The notes: generated from the sequence alone by a model not told the origin. A DNA stretch of 49,014 bases from Streptomyces sp. NRRL F-6131 (GCA_000719695.1 JOHN01000058.1:1-49014), one strand, 5' to 3'. Shown: positions 7,005-15,461, counted from the stretch's first letter. Made by a program: numbers and translations.

Positions 7005-8561
7005 GGGACCACCCCCACACCGGGCAGGGAGCAATGAACCGACCAGCCCACGAACCCGATCGGCCTGGGACCTTCCCCACGCACGCGGGGAGCAGAAGCC
7101 CTTGTAGTTCGCGATCGCCGCGTTCGGGGGACCACCCCCGCGTGCGCGGGGAGCAATGCGCTCCGTCGTAGGTGTAGCTGGTGCCCGTGGGACCATCCCC
7201 GCGTGCGCGGGGAGCAGGTCTCCTTCCTGAATCGCCGACCACCCGGCCGTGGGACCATCCCCGCGTGCGCGGGGAGCAGCTGGTGGTCGGCAATCCTCTG
7301 CCGCCGCACAAGGGACCATCCCCGCGTGCGCGGGGAGCAGTGGGACTCCGCCGACCGGATGCCGTCCACGAGGGGACCATCCCCGCGTGCGCGGGGAGCA
7401 GCCCATCGAGGTCCCGCCGAGACGGAAGTCGACGGGACCATCCCCGCGTGCGCGGGGAGCAGATTCGAGAGCTGGTGTGGATCAGGCCCACCCAGGGACC
7501 ATCCCCGCGTGCGCGGGGAGCAGGCGATCTGAACGCCGATGCCCGACCGGTTGTGGGGACCATCCCCGCGTGCGCGGGGAGCAGACCTGCCGGGCGGAGC
7601 CCTCGGCGAGGCGGGCGGGACCATCCCCGCGTGCGCGGGGAGCAGCCGCACGGCCAGCAGGACCGGGCCGGCGAGATGGGACCATCCCCGCGTGCGCGGG
7701 GAGCAGATATCCGCTGTGGGGTTCGATTCCCTCACGGTGGGACCATCCCCGCGTGCGCGGGGAGCAGACAACGTTGTTGAATTCGGCCGATCCGTCGCTG
7801 GGACCATCCCCGCGTGCGCGGGGAGCAGTGCTGGGCGAGGTAGGTGCGGGCGACCGGGGTGGGACCATCCCCGCGTGCGCGGGGAGCAGGCCGCCGCCAC
7901 CCGCTGGCCCGCCAACGTCCCGGGACCATCCCCGCGTGCGCGGGGAGCAGCCACGACGGTGACCGTCGCCATGCCCAACGCGGGGACCATCCCCGCGTGC
8001 GCGGGGAGCAGCTACTCCGCCGACCGGTACAGCCAGAGCCGCCGGGACCATCCCCGCGTGCGCGGGGAGCAGGGCCCAGTTGAGGGCCGTAGCGGGCTGG
8101 CGCAGGGACCATCCCCGCGTGCGCGGGGAGCAGACGACGGGTCCGACGGCCGGGTAGAGATGAAGGGGACCATCCCCGCGTGCGCGGGGAGCAGGCGAGC
8201 AGGGTGCCGGCCGAGCGATCCGGATCGGGACCATCCCCGCGTGCGCGGGGAGCAGCGCGACCCCGACGGCACCACCTGGCTCGCGACAGGACCATCCCCG
8301 CGTGCGCGGGGAGCAGGAGTCCATGCCGCGGGCGGCGAACGCGAACCCGGGACCATCCCCGCGTGCGCGGGGAGCAGGGATCCTTTGGCCCGGTGGTGGT
8401 CGAGGAAGCGGGACCATCCCCGCGTGCGCGGGGAGCAGGGCGGCCAGGACAACGGCGTGTTCCCGCTGTGGGGACCATCCCCGCGTGCGCGGGGAGCAGG
8501 CAGGTGGCCGCCCGAAGGCGGCCACCTGAGCGGGGACCATCCCCGCGTGCGCGGGGAGCAG
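7005..8561 (-). CRISPR. CRISPR array 1, type I-E-like, 26 repeats / 25 spacers
   Basis: A 29-bp repeat at a 61-bp period (32-nt spacers, occasionally 33). In plus orientation repeats begin GGGACCATCCCCGCGTG and end CGCGGGGAGCAG, with a 7-bp palindromic stem. The reverse complement aligns base for base with the E. coli type I-E repeat, giving a minus-strand crRNA with 5' handle AUGGUCCC and the leader at the right. Repeat starts run 7005, 7067, 7128, 7189, 7251, then every 61 to 8471, and 8533. The three left-most (7005, 7067, 7128) are degenerate, as expected for the old leader-distal end; 8288 has AGGACC. The newest spacer (8500-8532) is palindromic. No cas gene is adjacent. Confidence 0.97.
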
Positions 8562-8697
8562 ACTTCCTGACCTGCGGCTTCACGCGAGGGGAGGGCTAAG
8601 TTTCACCACTTCTTGGGATTCAGACACTTGCGACAATCGCGACACCTACTGCCGTCGAGACTAACCAGAACTGCCACCAGGCGAAGCCTACGCCCGC
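8562..8697 (-). promoter_or_regulatory. CRISPR leader of array 1
   Basis: Begins ACTTCCTGACCTG directly after the last repeat, which is nearly identical in the other loci. A second conserved block at 8605-8623 (consensus GCAACTTCTTGAGATTCGG; here three differences) starts 44 bases from the repeat, as in arrays 2 and 3. A third block, GCGAAGCCTACGCCCGC at 8681-8697, is identical in leader 2. This should contain the minus-strand pre-crRNA promoter and the site for new spacer integration. Confidence 0.8.
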
Positions 8698-8729
8698 CCC
8701 CGAACCCTCGTTACTCACCAGCCCACGAG

Positions 8730-8764
8730 TGCACAGGAAGTCGACACCGCCGACTTCCTGTGCA
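8730..8764. other. Leader-associated stem-loop, array 1
   Basis: Perfect 14-bp stem (8730-8743 with 8751-8764) and a 7-nt loop. Arms carry GGAAGTCG / CGACTTCC, shared almost exactly with the single-repeat locus (20650-20682) and partly with array 3 (15639-15671). It lies 168 bases beyond the last repeat. Confidence 0.8.
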
Positions 8765-9118
8765 TTCAACCTCCACCGGCAACCCAACCCCCAACAAGAC
8801 CAACCGACGCAATCACGCACCCGAACCGATCGACGATCACCACCCACCGCAATCCTCCCGGCCGACGTCGCTCACGAGCCCAAGCAACGCTTGCAGCCCC
8901 CTTCGCACATCAGAGCCGCCAGATGGTCAACCGCCAACACCTCATCGGCAAAGAGAACTTCCTTCATTCCGGCAAGGCTCACTCAGCCAGCGCGCATCCG
9001 CCCTTCGCCGCCAGCCGACAACATGCGTGGCTCCCAGCGCAGGGCAGCCGGACAGCGGCCCCAACGCGTACCGCATTGCGGCGACCCCAGACAGGACCAG
9101 GACCACATCAACGGTGAA

Positions 9119-9152
9119 GGGGGCGGTGCCGCGAACTCGCGGCACCGCCCCC
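9119..9152. terminator. Perfect 15-bp hairpin
   Basis: Arms 9119-9133 and 9138-9152 with a 4-nt loop (AACT). No gene ends nearby on either strand, so it may terminate an unrecognised RNA or read-through of the array 2 precursor. Confidence 0.65.
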
Positions 9153-9443
9153 GCATCGCGCGTCGGCAATCACGCACATTGCGGCCCACCCACCATCCAA
9201 AACTGAGCCCGACAGCAGGCGACTCACCAACTGCAATCGGCCCACCCACAGAACATCCGGCCCTGTATTGCTACGAACGGATCGGAAGCGCGATGTGCCT
9301 GGGCACGGTCACCACCGAGGTGACACTGGAAAGGGAAGGCAGCTCCCTGAATCCCCGCCACCGCCCACTCCCTGGCCACGCTCTTCGCTCACCGGATCCA
9401 GAAGGCCGCCGCAACCCCCTGATCCACTCAGGAGGCGCGCAAG

Positions 9444-9483
9444 GGGTCGGTGTCCGCTGGCTCGTGCCAGCGGACACCGACCC
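9444..9483. terminator. Perfect 18-bp hairpin beyond the old end of array 2
   Basis: Arms 9444-9461 and 9466-9483 with a TCGT loop. It lies about 210 bases past the leader-distal end of array 2 on its minus-strand transcript, a plausible terminator for that precursor RNA. Confidence 0.7.
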
Positions 9484-9695
9484 AGCAACCACAGAATCGA
9501 ACGCCACCCCTCCCGGGCGGCCCCGAAGTGGCATACAGGCCCCACCCGAACTCGCGGACAAAGCCACTCGGCAAGCACTCACTGCAGCGCCCCCTCCCTC
9601 ACCCGCCATGCAGGAGTACACGTGGCGCGTCCACCGGACCGCCCCCACTGCATAGGAAGCAGCGAGCACCCATGGGCGCTCGCCAACGCCAACCA

Positions 9696-11118
9696 GAGAC
9701 CAATCCCCACACAGCGGGGAGCAACCCAGCAGCATGGCGCCAGGGCCAGTTCTACATGGGACCATCCCCACGCACGCGGGGAGCAGCGCCAGCGAGTCCC
9801 ACATTGTCCAGCAATCCTCGCGTACACGAGGAGCAGCCGGTCATCCGCCGCCGCCGAGCCCGAGAGTCGGGACCACCCCCGCACGCGCGGGGAGCAGCTG
9901 CCCCTCGTACAGACCTGGTCGCCGACGTTGGGATCATCCCCGCGCTAGCAGGGAGCAAGATCCCGCCCCGAGCTGGTCGCCGTGCGTCACGGGATCATCC
10001 CCGCGCGTGCGGGGAGCAGACCTCCGTCTTCGTACCCCCGGCCGCCCCGGAGGGATCATCCCCGCGCGTGCGGGGAGCAGGACAGCTGGCACCGCTCCTA
10101 CACCTGGCAGAAGGAATCATCCCCGCGCGTGCGGGGAGCAGGGCTGGAGGGTCAGGTCCGTCAGCGTGATGTGGGGATCATCCCCGCGCGTGCGGGGAGC
10201 AGCATTGGGGGTGGCGAATGCTCTTCCAGCCCCAAGGATCATCCCCGCGCGTGCGGGGAGCAGTCGCCGGAGGAACCGGCCACGGTCAAGGCCGGGGGAT
10301 CATCCCCGCGCGTGCGGGGAGCAGATGGTGCACGACGCTGACAGCTCGCCCTCGACGGGATCATCCCCGCGCGTGCGGGGAGCAGCCGACGACCTGGCGG
10401 AGCTTCGCCGGCTCGACGGGATCATCCCCGCGCGTGCGGGGAGCAGGGCCGATGCCCACCTTACAGAGCACCGCCGCGGGGATCATCCCCGCGCGTGCGG
10501 GGAGCAGATGTCCAGCTTGTACACCGCCGACGCCGACTTGGGATCATCCCCGCGCGTGCGGGGAGCAGACCGTCTCCCACGGTGTCGGGCTCTCCCCCGA
10601 GGGATCATCCCCGCGCGTGCGGGGAGCAGTCGACGGTCGTGCGTGCCCTGTCTAGATCTGCGGGATCATCCCCGCGCGTGCGGGGAGCAGTTGACGAGCT
10701 ACTCGACGACCTGACGGAGCGCGGGATCATCCCCGCGCGTGCGGGGAGCAGGAGGTTGGTGAGGTCGGCGAGGTGGCTGGCGAGGGATCATCCCCGCGGG
10801 TGCGGGGAGCAGGCCCCGGCCCCGAAGGCGCCGCCCTGGCCGGCGGGATCATCCCCGCGGGTGCGGGGAGCAGGCGAGCAGCTGCCACAGCTCGGCGTGG
10901 TCGGCGGGATCATCCCCGCGGGTGCGGGGAGCAGGGTCAGGTCGACGCTGGCGGGGGGCTCTTGCCGGGATCATCCCCGCGGGTGCGGGGAGCAGGTCGA
11001 TGCCCTTGAGCAGGTTGTCCAGCATCTCGGGATCATCCCCGCGGGTGCGGGGAGCAGTGTCCACCACGAACACCAGGGTGGAGTTCGGCGGGATCATCCC
11101 CGCGGGTGCGGGGAGCAG
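9696..11118 (-). CRISPR. CRISPR array 2, type I-E-like, 24 repeats / 23 spacers
   Basis: Same 29/32 architecture, but repeats begin GGGATCATCCCC, giving the crRNA handle AUGAUCCC instead of AUGGUCCC. Repeat starts: 9696 (degenerate), 9758, 9808 (degenerate, preceded by a short 21-nt spacer), 9869, 9930, 9991 and then every 61 to 10967, 11029, 11090. The oldest repeats 9758 and 9869 still carry GGGACC. Repeats 9991-10723 have the core GCGCGTGCGGGG; the six leader-proximal ones, 10784-11090, all have GCGGGTGCGGGG. The leader is at the right, and decay is at the left. No cas gene is adjacent. Confidence 0.97.
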
Positions 11119-11255
11119 AGTTCGTGAGCTGCGGGTTCAGGCGACGATGATGCCGGAATTCGCAACTTCTTGAGATTCGGACAATCGGGGCTTCCTCGAC
11201 ATCGATTGCGGTGCAGGCCCTGGAAGGGGCGCGGCCAAGCGAAGCCTACGCCCGC
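11119..11255 (-). promoter_or_regulatory. CRISPR leader of array 2
   Basis: Starts AGTTCGTGAGCTG after the last repeat. The conserved block GCAACTTCTTGAGATTCGG is at 11162-11180, 44 bases from the repeat, and GCGAAGCCTACGCCCGC is at 11239-11255, as in leader 1. Expected to hold the minus-strand promoter and integration signals. Confidence 0.8.
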
Positions 11256-11274
11256 GTCGACTGCCGCAGCGCCG

Positions 11275-11307
11275 GTCGGCGTCCGGCTGCGGTGGCCGGA
11301 CGCCGAC
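11275..11307. other. Leader-associated stem-loop, array 2
   Basis: Perfect 13-bp stem (11275-11287 with 11295-11307) and a 7-nt loop, 156 bases beyond the last repeat. The arm sequence differs from those at the other three leaders, but stem length, loop length and position agree. Confidence 0.75.
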
Positions 11308-11431
11308 ATCGTGCGAGCCCGGTCGCATCGGGACAGGCGGCGGGTGCAGGGGGTCGCTGGTCGTCGAGCCGACCGTTCTCGATACGGCGCAGCACTGCAG
11401 CACGACCGAACTCCCCCGCACAGCACCGCAA

Positions 11432-11464
11432 GCCGGCCCGCCGAGGTCGCCTCGGCGGGCCGGC
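11432..11464 (-). terminator. Terminator after the dienelactone hydrolase gene
   Basis: Perfect 15-bp stem (11432-11446 with 11450-11464), 3-nt loop, 31 bases past the hydrolase stop codon. Confidence 0.75.
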
Positions 11465-11495
11465 GGGGCGCGTGGGGCTCAGCCTCTCGGTCGCC

Positions 11496-12245
11496 TCACG
11501 CTGCCAGTTCGCCCGCGTACACGCCGGTGAAGGCGAGGAGGCGGTGCCAGGCGTCGGTGCAGGCGTCCTGCCAGTCGGCGAAGGCGTCGTCGAAGAAGGA
11601 GTGCGGGGCGCCCTCGTACACCTTCATCTCGTACTCCTTCCCGGCCCGGTCGAGGCCGCCCGTGAACGTCTCGAACTCCTCCCTCGTGGTCACCACGTCC
11701 TCGCCCGCCAGCAGCATGAGCAGCGGGGCGGTCAGCTGCTCCGTGCGGCCGCCGAAGAACCGCGGCACCCCGTAGAAGCCCGCCGCGCCCGCCAGGCCGA
11801 GGTCGGTGGAGGCCAGCCGCCAGGAGTAGGAACCGCCGAGGCAGAAGCCGATGCTGAACACCGGGTCGCTGCTCCGCTCCCGCAGCTTGGCGAGCGCCGC
11901 GGCCGCGTCGGCCTCGACGTGAGCGGGCTCCAGCAGGGGCATGTGGGTCGCCCAGTCGAAGTCGGCGTCGCGGGCGCTCAGGCCGGCCGAACGGCCGTAG
12001 AAGTCGAAGGTCATCGTGTAGAAACCGGCCTCGGCGAACCGGCGGGCGAGGTCCTCGTAGAACGGGTGCAGGCCTCGGCGGTCGGGCAGCAGCAGGACGC
12101 TGCGGCCGTTGGGGACGGTCGGGGCCGCGTGGAAGGCGCTGAAGCGGTTGCCGTCGGCCGCGGTGATCTCCAGTCGGCCCTCCTCCGCGACCGAACCGGT
12201 GACGACGGGGGCGGCGGGCGGACGGCTGTCGGCGGGGTGGCACAT
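11496..12245 (-). CDS. Dienelactone hydrolase family protein
   Basis: A 249-residue alpha/beta hydrolase. ATG 12245 is chosen because GAAGGA lies at good spacing. The family triad is visible: nucleophile Cys in GFCLGGSY (about residue 124), Asp in LLAGEDVVTT and His in YEGAPHSFFDD. SVLLLPDRRGLHPFYEDLARRFAEAGF is the typical strand-turn-helix before the lid. Family members open cyclic esters such as dienelactones in aromatic degradation, or act on related carboxylic esters. It is divergent from an MmyB-type regulator with 182 bp between the starts, the usual sign that the regulator controls it. Confidence 0.9.
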   Translation of the reverse strand: MCHPADSRPPAAPVVTGSVAEEGRLEITAADGNRFSAFHAAPTVPNGRSVLLLPDRRGLHPFYEDLARRFAEAGFYTMTFDFYGRSAGLSARDADFDWATHMPLLEPAHVEADAAAALAKLRERSSDPVFSIGFCLGGSYSWRLASTDLGLAGAAGFYGVPRFFGGRTEQLTAPLLMLLAGEDVVTTREEFETFTGGLDRAGKEYEMKVYEGAPHSFFDDAFADWQDACTDAWHRLLAFTGVYAGELAA

Positions 12246-12427
12246 GGCGAATCCTTCGGGTGTTTCGGAGTTACGGAAGCTGGGGGCCCGGAGGGGCCCG
12301 CGGGAGGCGTCGATGCCGCGACTCCCTCGAACACGTCCCAGCCTGCCGGGACCGCGCCGGCCCACCCAGGCCCCTGTCGTTACGGGTACTCGCAGGGCCA
12401 CCTTCAGCACCGGGCATACTGACCGGC

Positions 12428-13357
12428 ATGGACGATCACCACGACCTCGGGGAGTTCCTGCAGGCCCGCCGCGCCCTGGTCACCCCGCAGAGCGCCGGAC
12501 TGCGCGGCGGCGGACGGCGCCGCGTGCCGGGCCTGCGGCGCGAGGAACTGGCGCAGCTCGCGGGAATCAGCGTCGAGTACTACCAGCGGCTGGAACAGGG
12601 CCGCGCCAAGCACCCGTCCGACGAGGTCCTCGACGCCCTCGCCGAGGTCCTCCGCCTGGACACGGTGGAGCGCGAACACCTGCACCTCCTCGCCCGCCCC
12701 GGTCGCGGTCGGCGCGGCGGGACGACGGCCGCACCCACCCCGACGGTGCCGGTGACGGTGACGGTCCGCCCGGAGCTGGTGCGGCTGCTGGAGCACGTGA
12801 AGGTCCCGGCGATGGTGCTGAGCGACCGCCTCGACGTCCTCGCCCTGAATCCGGTCGCCAAGCGCCTGTTCGTCCACGGCGCGGCCGCCGCACCGGGCAC
12901 CTGGAACCTCGCCGCGTTCCTCTTCCTCGCCCCGGAGGCCCGCGAGTTCTACGTCGAGTGGGACAGGATCGCCACCGACACGGTCGGCCAACTCCGCGCC
13001 ACCGCCGGCCGCCACCCCGACGACGAGCAACTCGCCCGGCTCATCACGCGGTTGCGCACGGAGAGCGACGCCTTCCGTCGGCTCTGGTCCCGCGCGGACG
13101 TCGAGGTCCGCACCCACGGCACCAAGAGCTTCCGCCATCCGGCCGTGGGAACGCTCACCTTCACCTACGAGACCCTCGACTTCTCCGGCCACGTCCGCCA
13201 ACGTCTCGTGACCCTCACCCCCGTCCCCAACGACCCGACCGAGGCCGCCCTCCACCTGCTCACCACCTGGGCCACGGACTCGACGCTGCCCCGGCCCGCC
13301 AGCCCCAGGACGCCTGAGCCGCGGCCGCGGGGCGCCCGCCGGAGGGGTTGCCCCTGA
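12428..13357 (+). CDS. HTH regulator with MmyB-like ligand-binding domain
   Basis: A 309-residue protein from ATG 12428. The N-terminal XRE-type HTH contains the diagnostic RRVPGLRREELAQLAGISVEYYQRLEQGR (about residues 30-60), followed by a PAS-like MmyB domain (LEHVKVPAMVLSDRLDVLALNPVAKRLF to SFRHPAVGTLTFTYETLDFSG). This family binds fatty-acid-like ligands in MmyB and commonly sits divergent from a reductase or hydrolase that it represses, here the dienelactone hydrolase. The C-terminal tail is Arg/Pro-rich and low-complexity. Confidence 0.9.
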   Translation: MDDHHDLGEFLQARRALVTPQSAGLRGGGRRRVPGLRREELAQLAGISVEYYQRLEQGRAKHPSDEVLDALAEVLRLDTVEREHLHLLARPGRGRRGGTTAAPTPTVPVTVTVRPELVRLLEHVKVPAMVLSDRLDVLALNPVAKRLFVHGAAAAPGTWNLAAFLFLAPEAREFYVEWDRIATDTVGQLRATAGRHPDDEQLARLITRLRTESDAFRRLWSRADVEVRTHGTKSFRHPAVGTLTFTYETLDFSGHVRQRLVTLTPVPNDPTEAALHLLTTWATDSTLPRPASPRTPEPRPRGARRRGCP

Positions 13358-13444
13358 CACCGTGTGAGGGAGTTGGCTGCTGTCACCTGCCCGGCGCGTT
13401 CCGCCGGGCGGAGATCACCGCCGTCCTCCCCTGAAGGGTCCCTC

Positions 13445-14371
13445 GTGCTCGGTTACATCGGCTCCGGCCCCTACTGCTACGCCAACTCGCTCGCCATGAT
13501 GCTGGGCGCGGAGTCCCCCTCCACGGCCGTCCTCGAAACCCTCACCGGCTCCCCGTTCGGCGCCCAGCTCATCGCCGGCTCCCTCCCGCTGTTCGACCCC
13601 TACGGCTGGCACCCCGAAACCGGCCTCGACGCCGCGATCGCCCACCTGGGCTGGACCTGCGAACGCAGCGACGGCGGAACTCCGGAGGAGGCGACGGACC
13701 GGTTGCGGAGCGCCAGCGCTCGCGGCCCGGTTCTCGTCGGGCCGGTCGACATGGGCCTGCTGCTGTACCAGCCCGGCACGCCGAACGCCGACGGCGGCGA
13801 CCACTACGTCGTGGTCCTCGCCGCCGACCAGGACACCGTCGAACTCCACGACCCCCACGGCCACCCCTACGCGACCCTGCCCACCCAGGCGTTCCTCGTG
13901 GCGTGGGAGGCGAAGGCGATCAGCTACATCGACGCCCCGTACGTGCTGCGGACGGACTTCGCACGCCGCCACCGGATCGCTCCCCTCGACGCGGTGCGGC
14001 GATCACTGCCGGACGCCCGGCAGTGGCTGGCGGGCCGCAACGACCTCCCCATGCCGCCCGGCTCCCTCGGCGGAGCCGCCGCCGTCGAGGCCCTCGCCGC
14101 GATGGTCGACCGAGGCCTGCCCACCGACACCCGCACACTCCTCACCACCTTCGCCCTCCGCGTAGGCGCCCGCCGCGCCAACGACGCGGCGACCTGCCTG
14201 GAACAGCTGGACCTGTCCCCCGCAGCCGCCATCGCCCAACGCCAAGCCCGCCTCCTGGGCAACCTGCAGTACCCACTGCTCCACGGCGACGACGAGGCGG
14301 CAGCCACCCGACTGCGGCAACTCGCCCCCACCTACGCAGAGCTGCGAACGGCCTTGGCCAGCACTGCCTGA
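13445..14371 (+). CDS. Papain-like (BtrH N-terminal/C39-like) protein
   Basis: A 308-residue protein. GTG 13445 is preferred: GAAGGG precedes it and the recognisable fold starts at once with LGYIGSGPYCYANSLAMML, where the Cys (about residue 11) would be the nucleophile. A candidate His lies in GGDHYVVVLAAD and Asp in ELHDPHGHPYA, in the Cys-His-Asp order of papain-fold enzymes. BtrH-type proteins are acyl- or aminoacyl-transferases, and C39-type are peptidases; neither activity is proven by these motifs. The C-terminal third (GRNDLPMPPGSLGG onward) is helical and unrecognised. It follows the MmyB regulator and ends before a hairpin and array 3. Confidence 0.7.
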   Translation: MLGYIGSGPYCYANSLAMMLGAESPSTAVLETLTGSPFGAQLIAGSLPLFDPYGWHPETGLDAAIAHLGWTCERSDGGTPEEATDRLRSASARGPVLVGPVDMGLLLYQPGTPNADGGDHYVVVLAADQDTVELHDPHGHPYATLPTQAFLVAWEAKAISYIDAPYVLRTDFARRHRIAPLDAVRRSLPDARQWLAGRNDLPMPPGSLGGAAAVEALAAMVDRGLPTDTRTLLTTFALRVGARRANDAATCLEQLDLSPAAAIAQRQARLLGNLQYPLLHGDDEAAATRLRQLAPTYAELRTALASTA

Positions 14372-14450
14372 GAACGGCGCCCAACCGTCCGACAACCTCC
14401 CCCAGCCCCAACCCGACCACCGGACCGACCTCCCCACCGAGCACATCCCT

Positions 14451-14484
14451 CTGTGCCCCCATGCACGTGGGCATGGGGGCACAG
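14451..14484. terminator. Terminator between the papain-like gene and array 3
   Basis: Perfect 14-bp stem (14451-14464 with 14471-14484), 6-nt loop, 79 bases past the stop at 14371 and 33 before the old end of array 3. It could end both the gene transcript and the minus-strand crRNA precursor. Confidence 0.75.
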
Positions 14485-14516
14485 TCGGCCTGGTCGAGGA
14501 CGATGAACACGCCGTC

Positions 14517-15461
14517 AGGACGATCCCCGCATACACGGGGAACAGATCGTGCCGCCCTTGGTGCGGTCGCCACGGGTGGGACCATCCCCGCGGGCACGGG
14601 GAGCAGCAGCGCAATGACCGCATTCTGCAGCGGGATCACGGGACCATCCCCGCGGGTGCAGGGAGCAGACCGCCATCACCAGCGACGTGTACGCCGTGAA
14701 GGGATCATCCCCGCGTGCGCGGGGAGCAGCACTGGCGGCCGACGTTGTCCCACATCGCGTCGGGACCATCCCCGCGGGTGCGGGGAGCAGCTTTGGTCAA
14801 CCCGTACGACCGGAAAACCGCCGGGACCATCCCCGCGTGCGCGGGGAGTAGGCGGGCCAGTCGCTGGTGTCGACGCCGATGTCGGGACCATCCCCGCGTG
14901 CGCGGGGAGCAGGGCTCGGCGACGGGGTACTCCAACCGTGGCGCGGGACCATCCCCGCGGGTGCGGGGAGCAGGCAGCTGTAGCTGCGCTGGCCGCCCCT
15001 GAGGGGGGACCATCCCCGCGGGTGCGGGGAGCAGCTCGACCGGTTTGCCGGGCGCGGGGTCACCGGGGGACCATCCCCGCGGGTGCGGGGAGCAGCTCCA
15101 CTGTCTACACGTGTTGTTGACGGAAATGGGACCATCCCCACGGGTGCGGGGAGCAGCGGGCGGCGAGCTCGACGAACGGGCTGAGGGTGGGACCATCCCC
15201 ACGGGTGCGGGGAGCAGTCGGCGTGGTCCATCCCCTGAGCCCCGAGCCAGGGACCATCCCCACGGGTGCGGGGAGCAGTTAAAGCGCGTGCCGCGGGGCA
15301 CGCCTCCCAAGGGACCATCCCCACGGGTGCGGGGAGCAGAGGGTCGTACCGAGGTGCCGGTTGAGCTCGGCGGGACCATCCCCACGGGTGCGGGGAGCAG
15401 ACCAGCCAGGTCTTCCAGCCGCTGCCGTTGCCGGGACCATCCCCACGGGTGCGGGGAGCAG
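14517..15461 (-). CRISPR. CRISPR array 3, type I-E-like, 16 repeats / 15 spacers
   Basis: Repeat starts 14517 (degenerate), 14578, 14640, then every 61 to 15433. Repeats begin GGGACC like array 1, except 14701, which has GGGATC as in array 2. The core varies by position: the six leader-proximal repeats (15128-15433) have ACGGGTG; 14945, 15006, 15067 and 14762 have GCGGGTG; 14701, 14823 and 14884 have the array-1 core GCGTGCG; 14578 and 14640 have private changes. The repeat at 14823 ends in GTAG instead of GCAG. Leader at right, crRNA on the minus strand. No cas gene adjacent. Confidence 0.97.

Larger units (their letters stand above)
8765..9695. other. About 0.9 kb without a convincing gene
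   Basis: Open frames exist on both strands but have poor codon bias and no start signals, and none resembles a protein I know. Base composition is less GC-rich than the flanks. The only clear structures are two perfect hairpins at 9119-9152 and 9444-9483. It separates the leader side of array 1 from the old end of array 2. Confidence 0.6.

Noticed and set aside
7707..7738. tRNA gene
   Set aside because: Only a T-arm-like segment inside a 32-nt spacer; no acceptor, D or anticodon arms.
7005..8561. Long open frames on both strands across array 1 with repeated peptides such as PSPRARGA and LLPAHAGMVP
   Set aside because: They are translations of the 29-bp repeat at a 61-bp period (61 is not a multiple of three), with no start signals; the same applies to arrays 2 and 3.
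8613..9655. Possible proteins of 60-300 residues between arrays 1 and 2
   Set aside because: Poor codon bias, no ribosome sites, no recognisable motif, and overlapping frames on both strands of equal quality.
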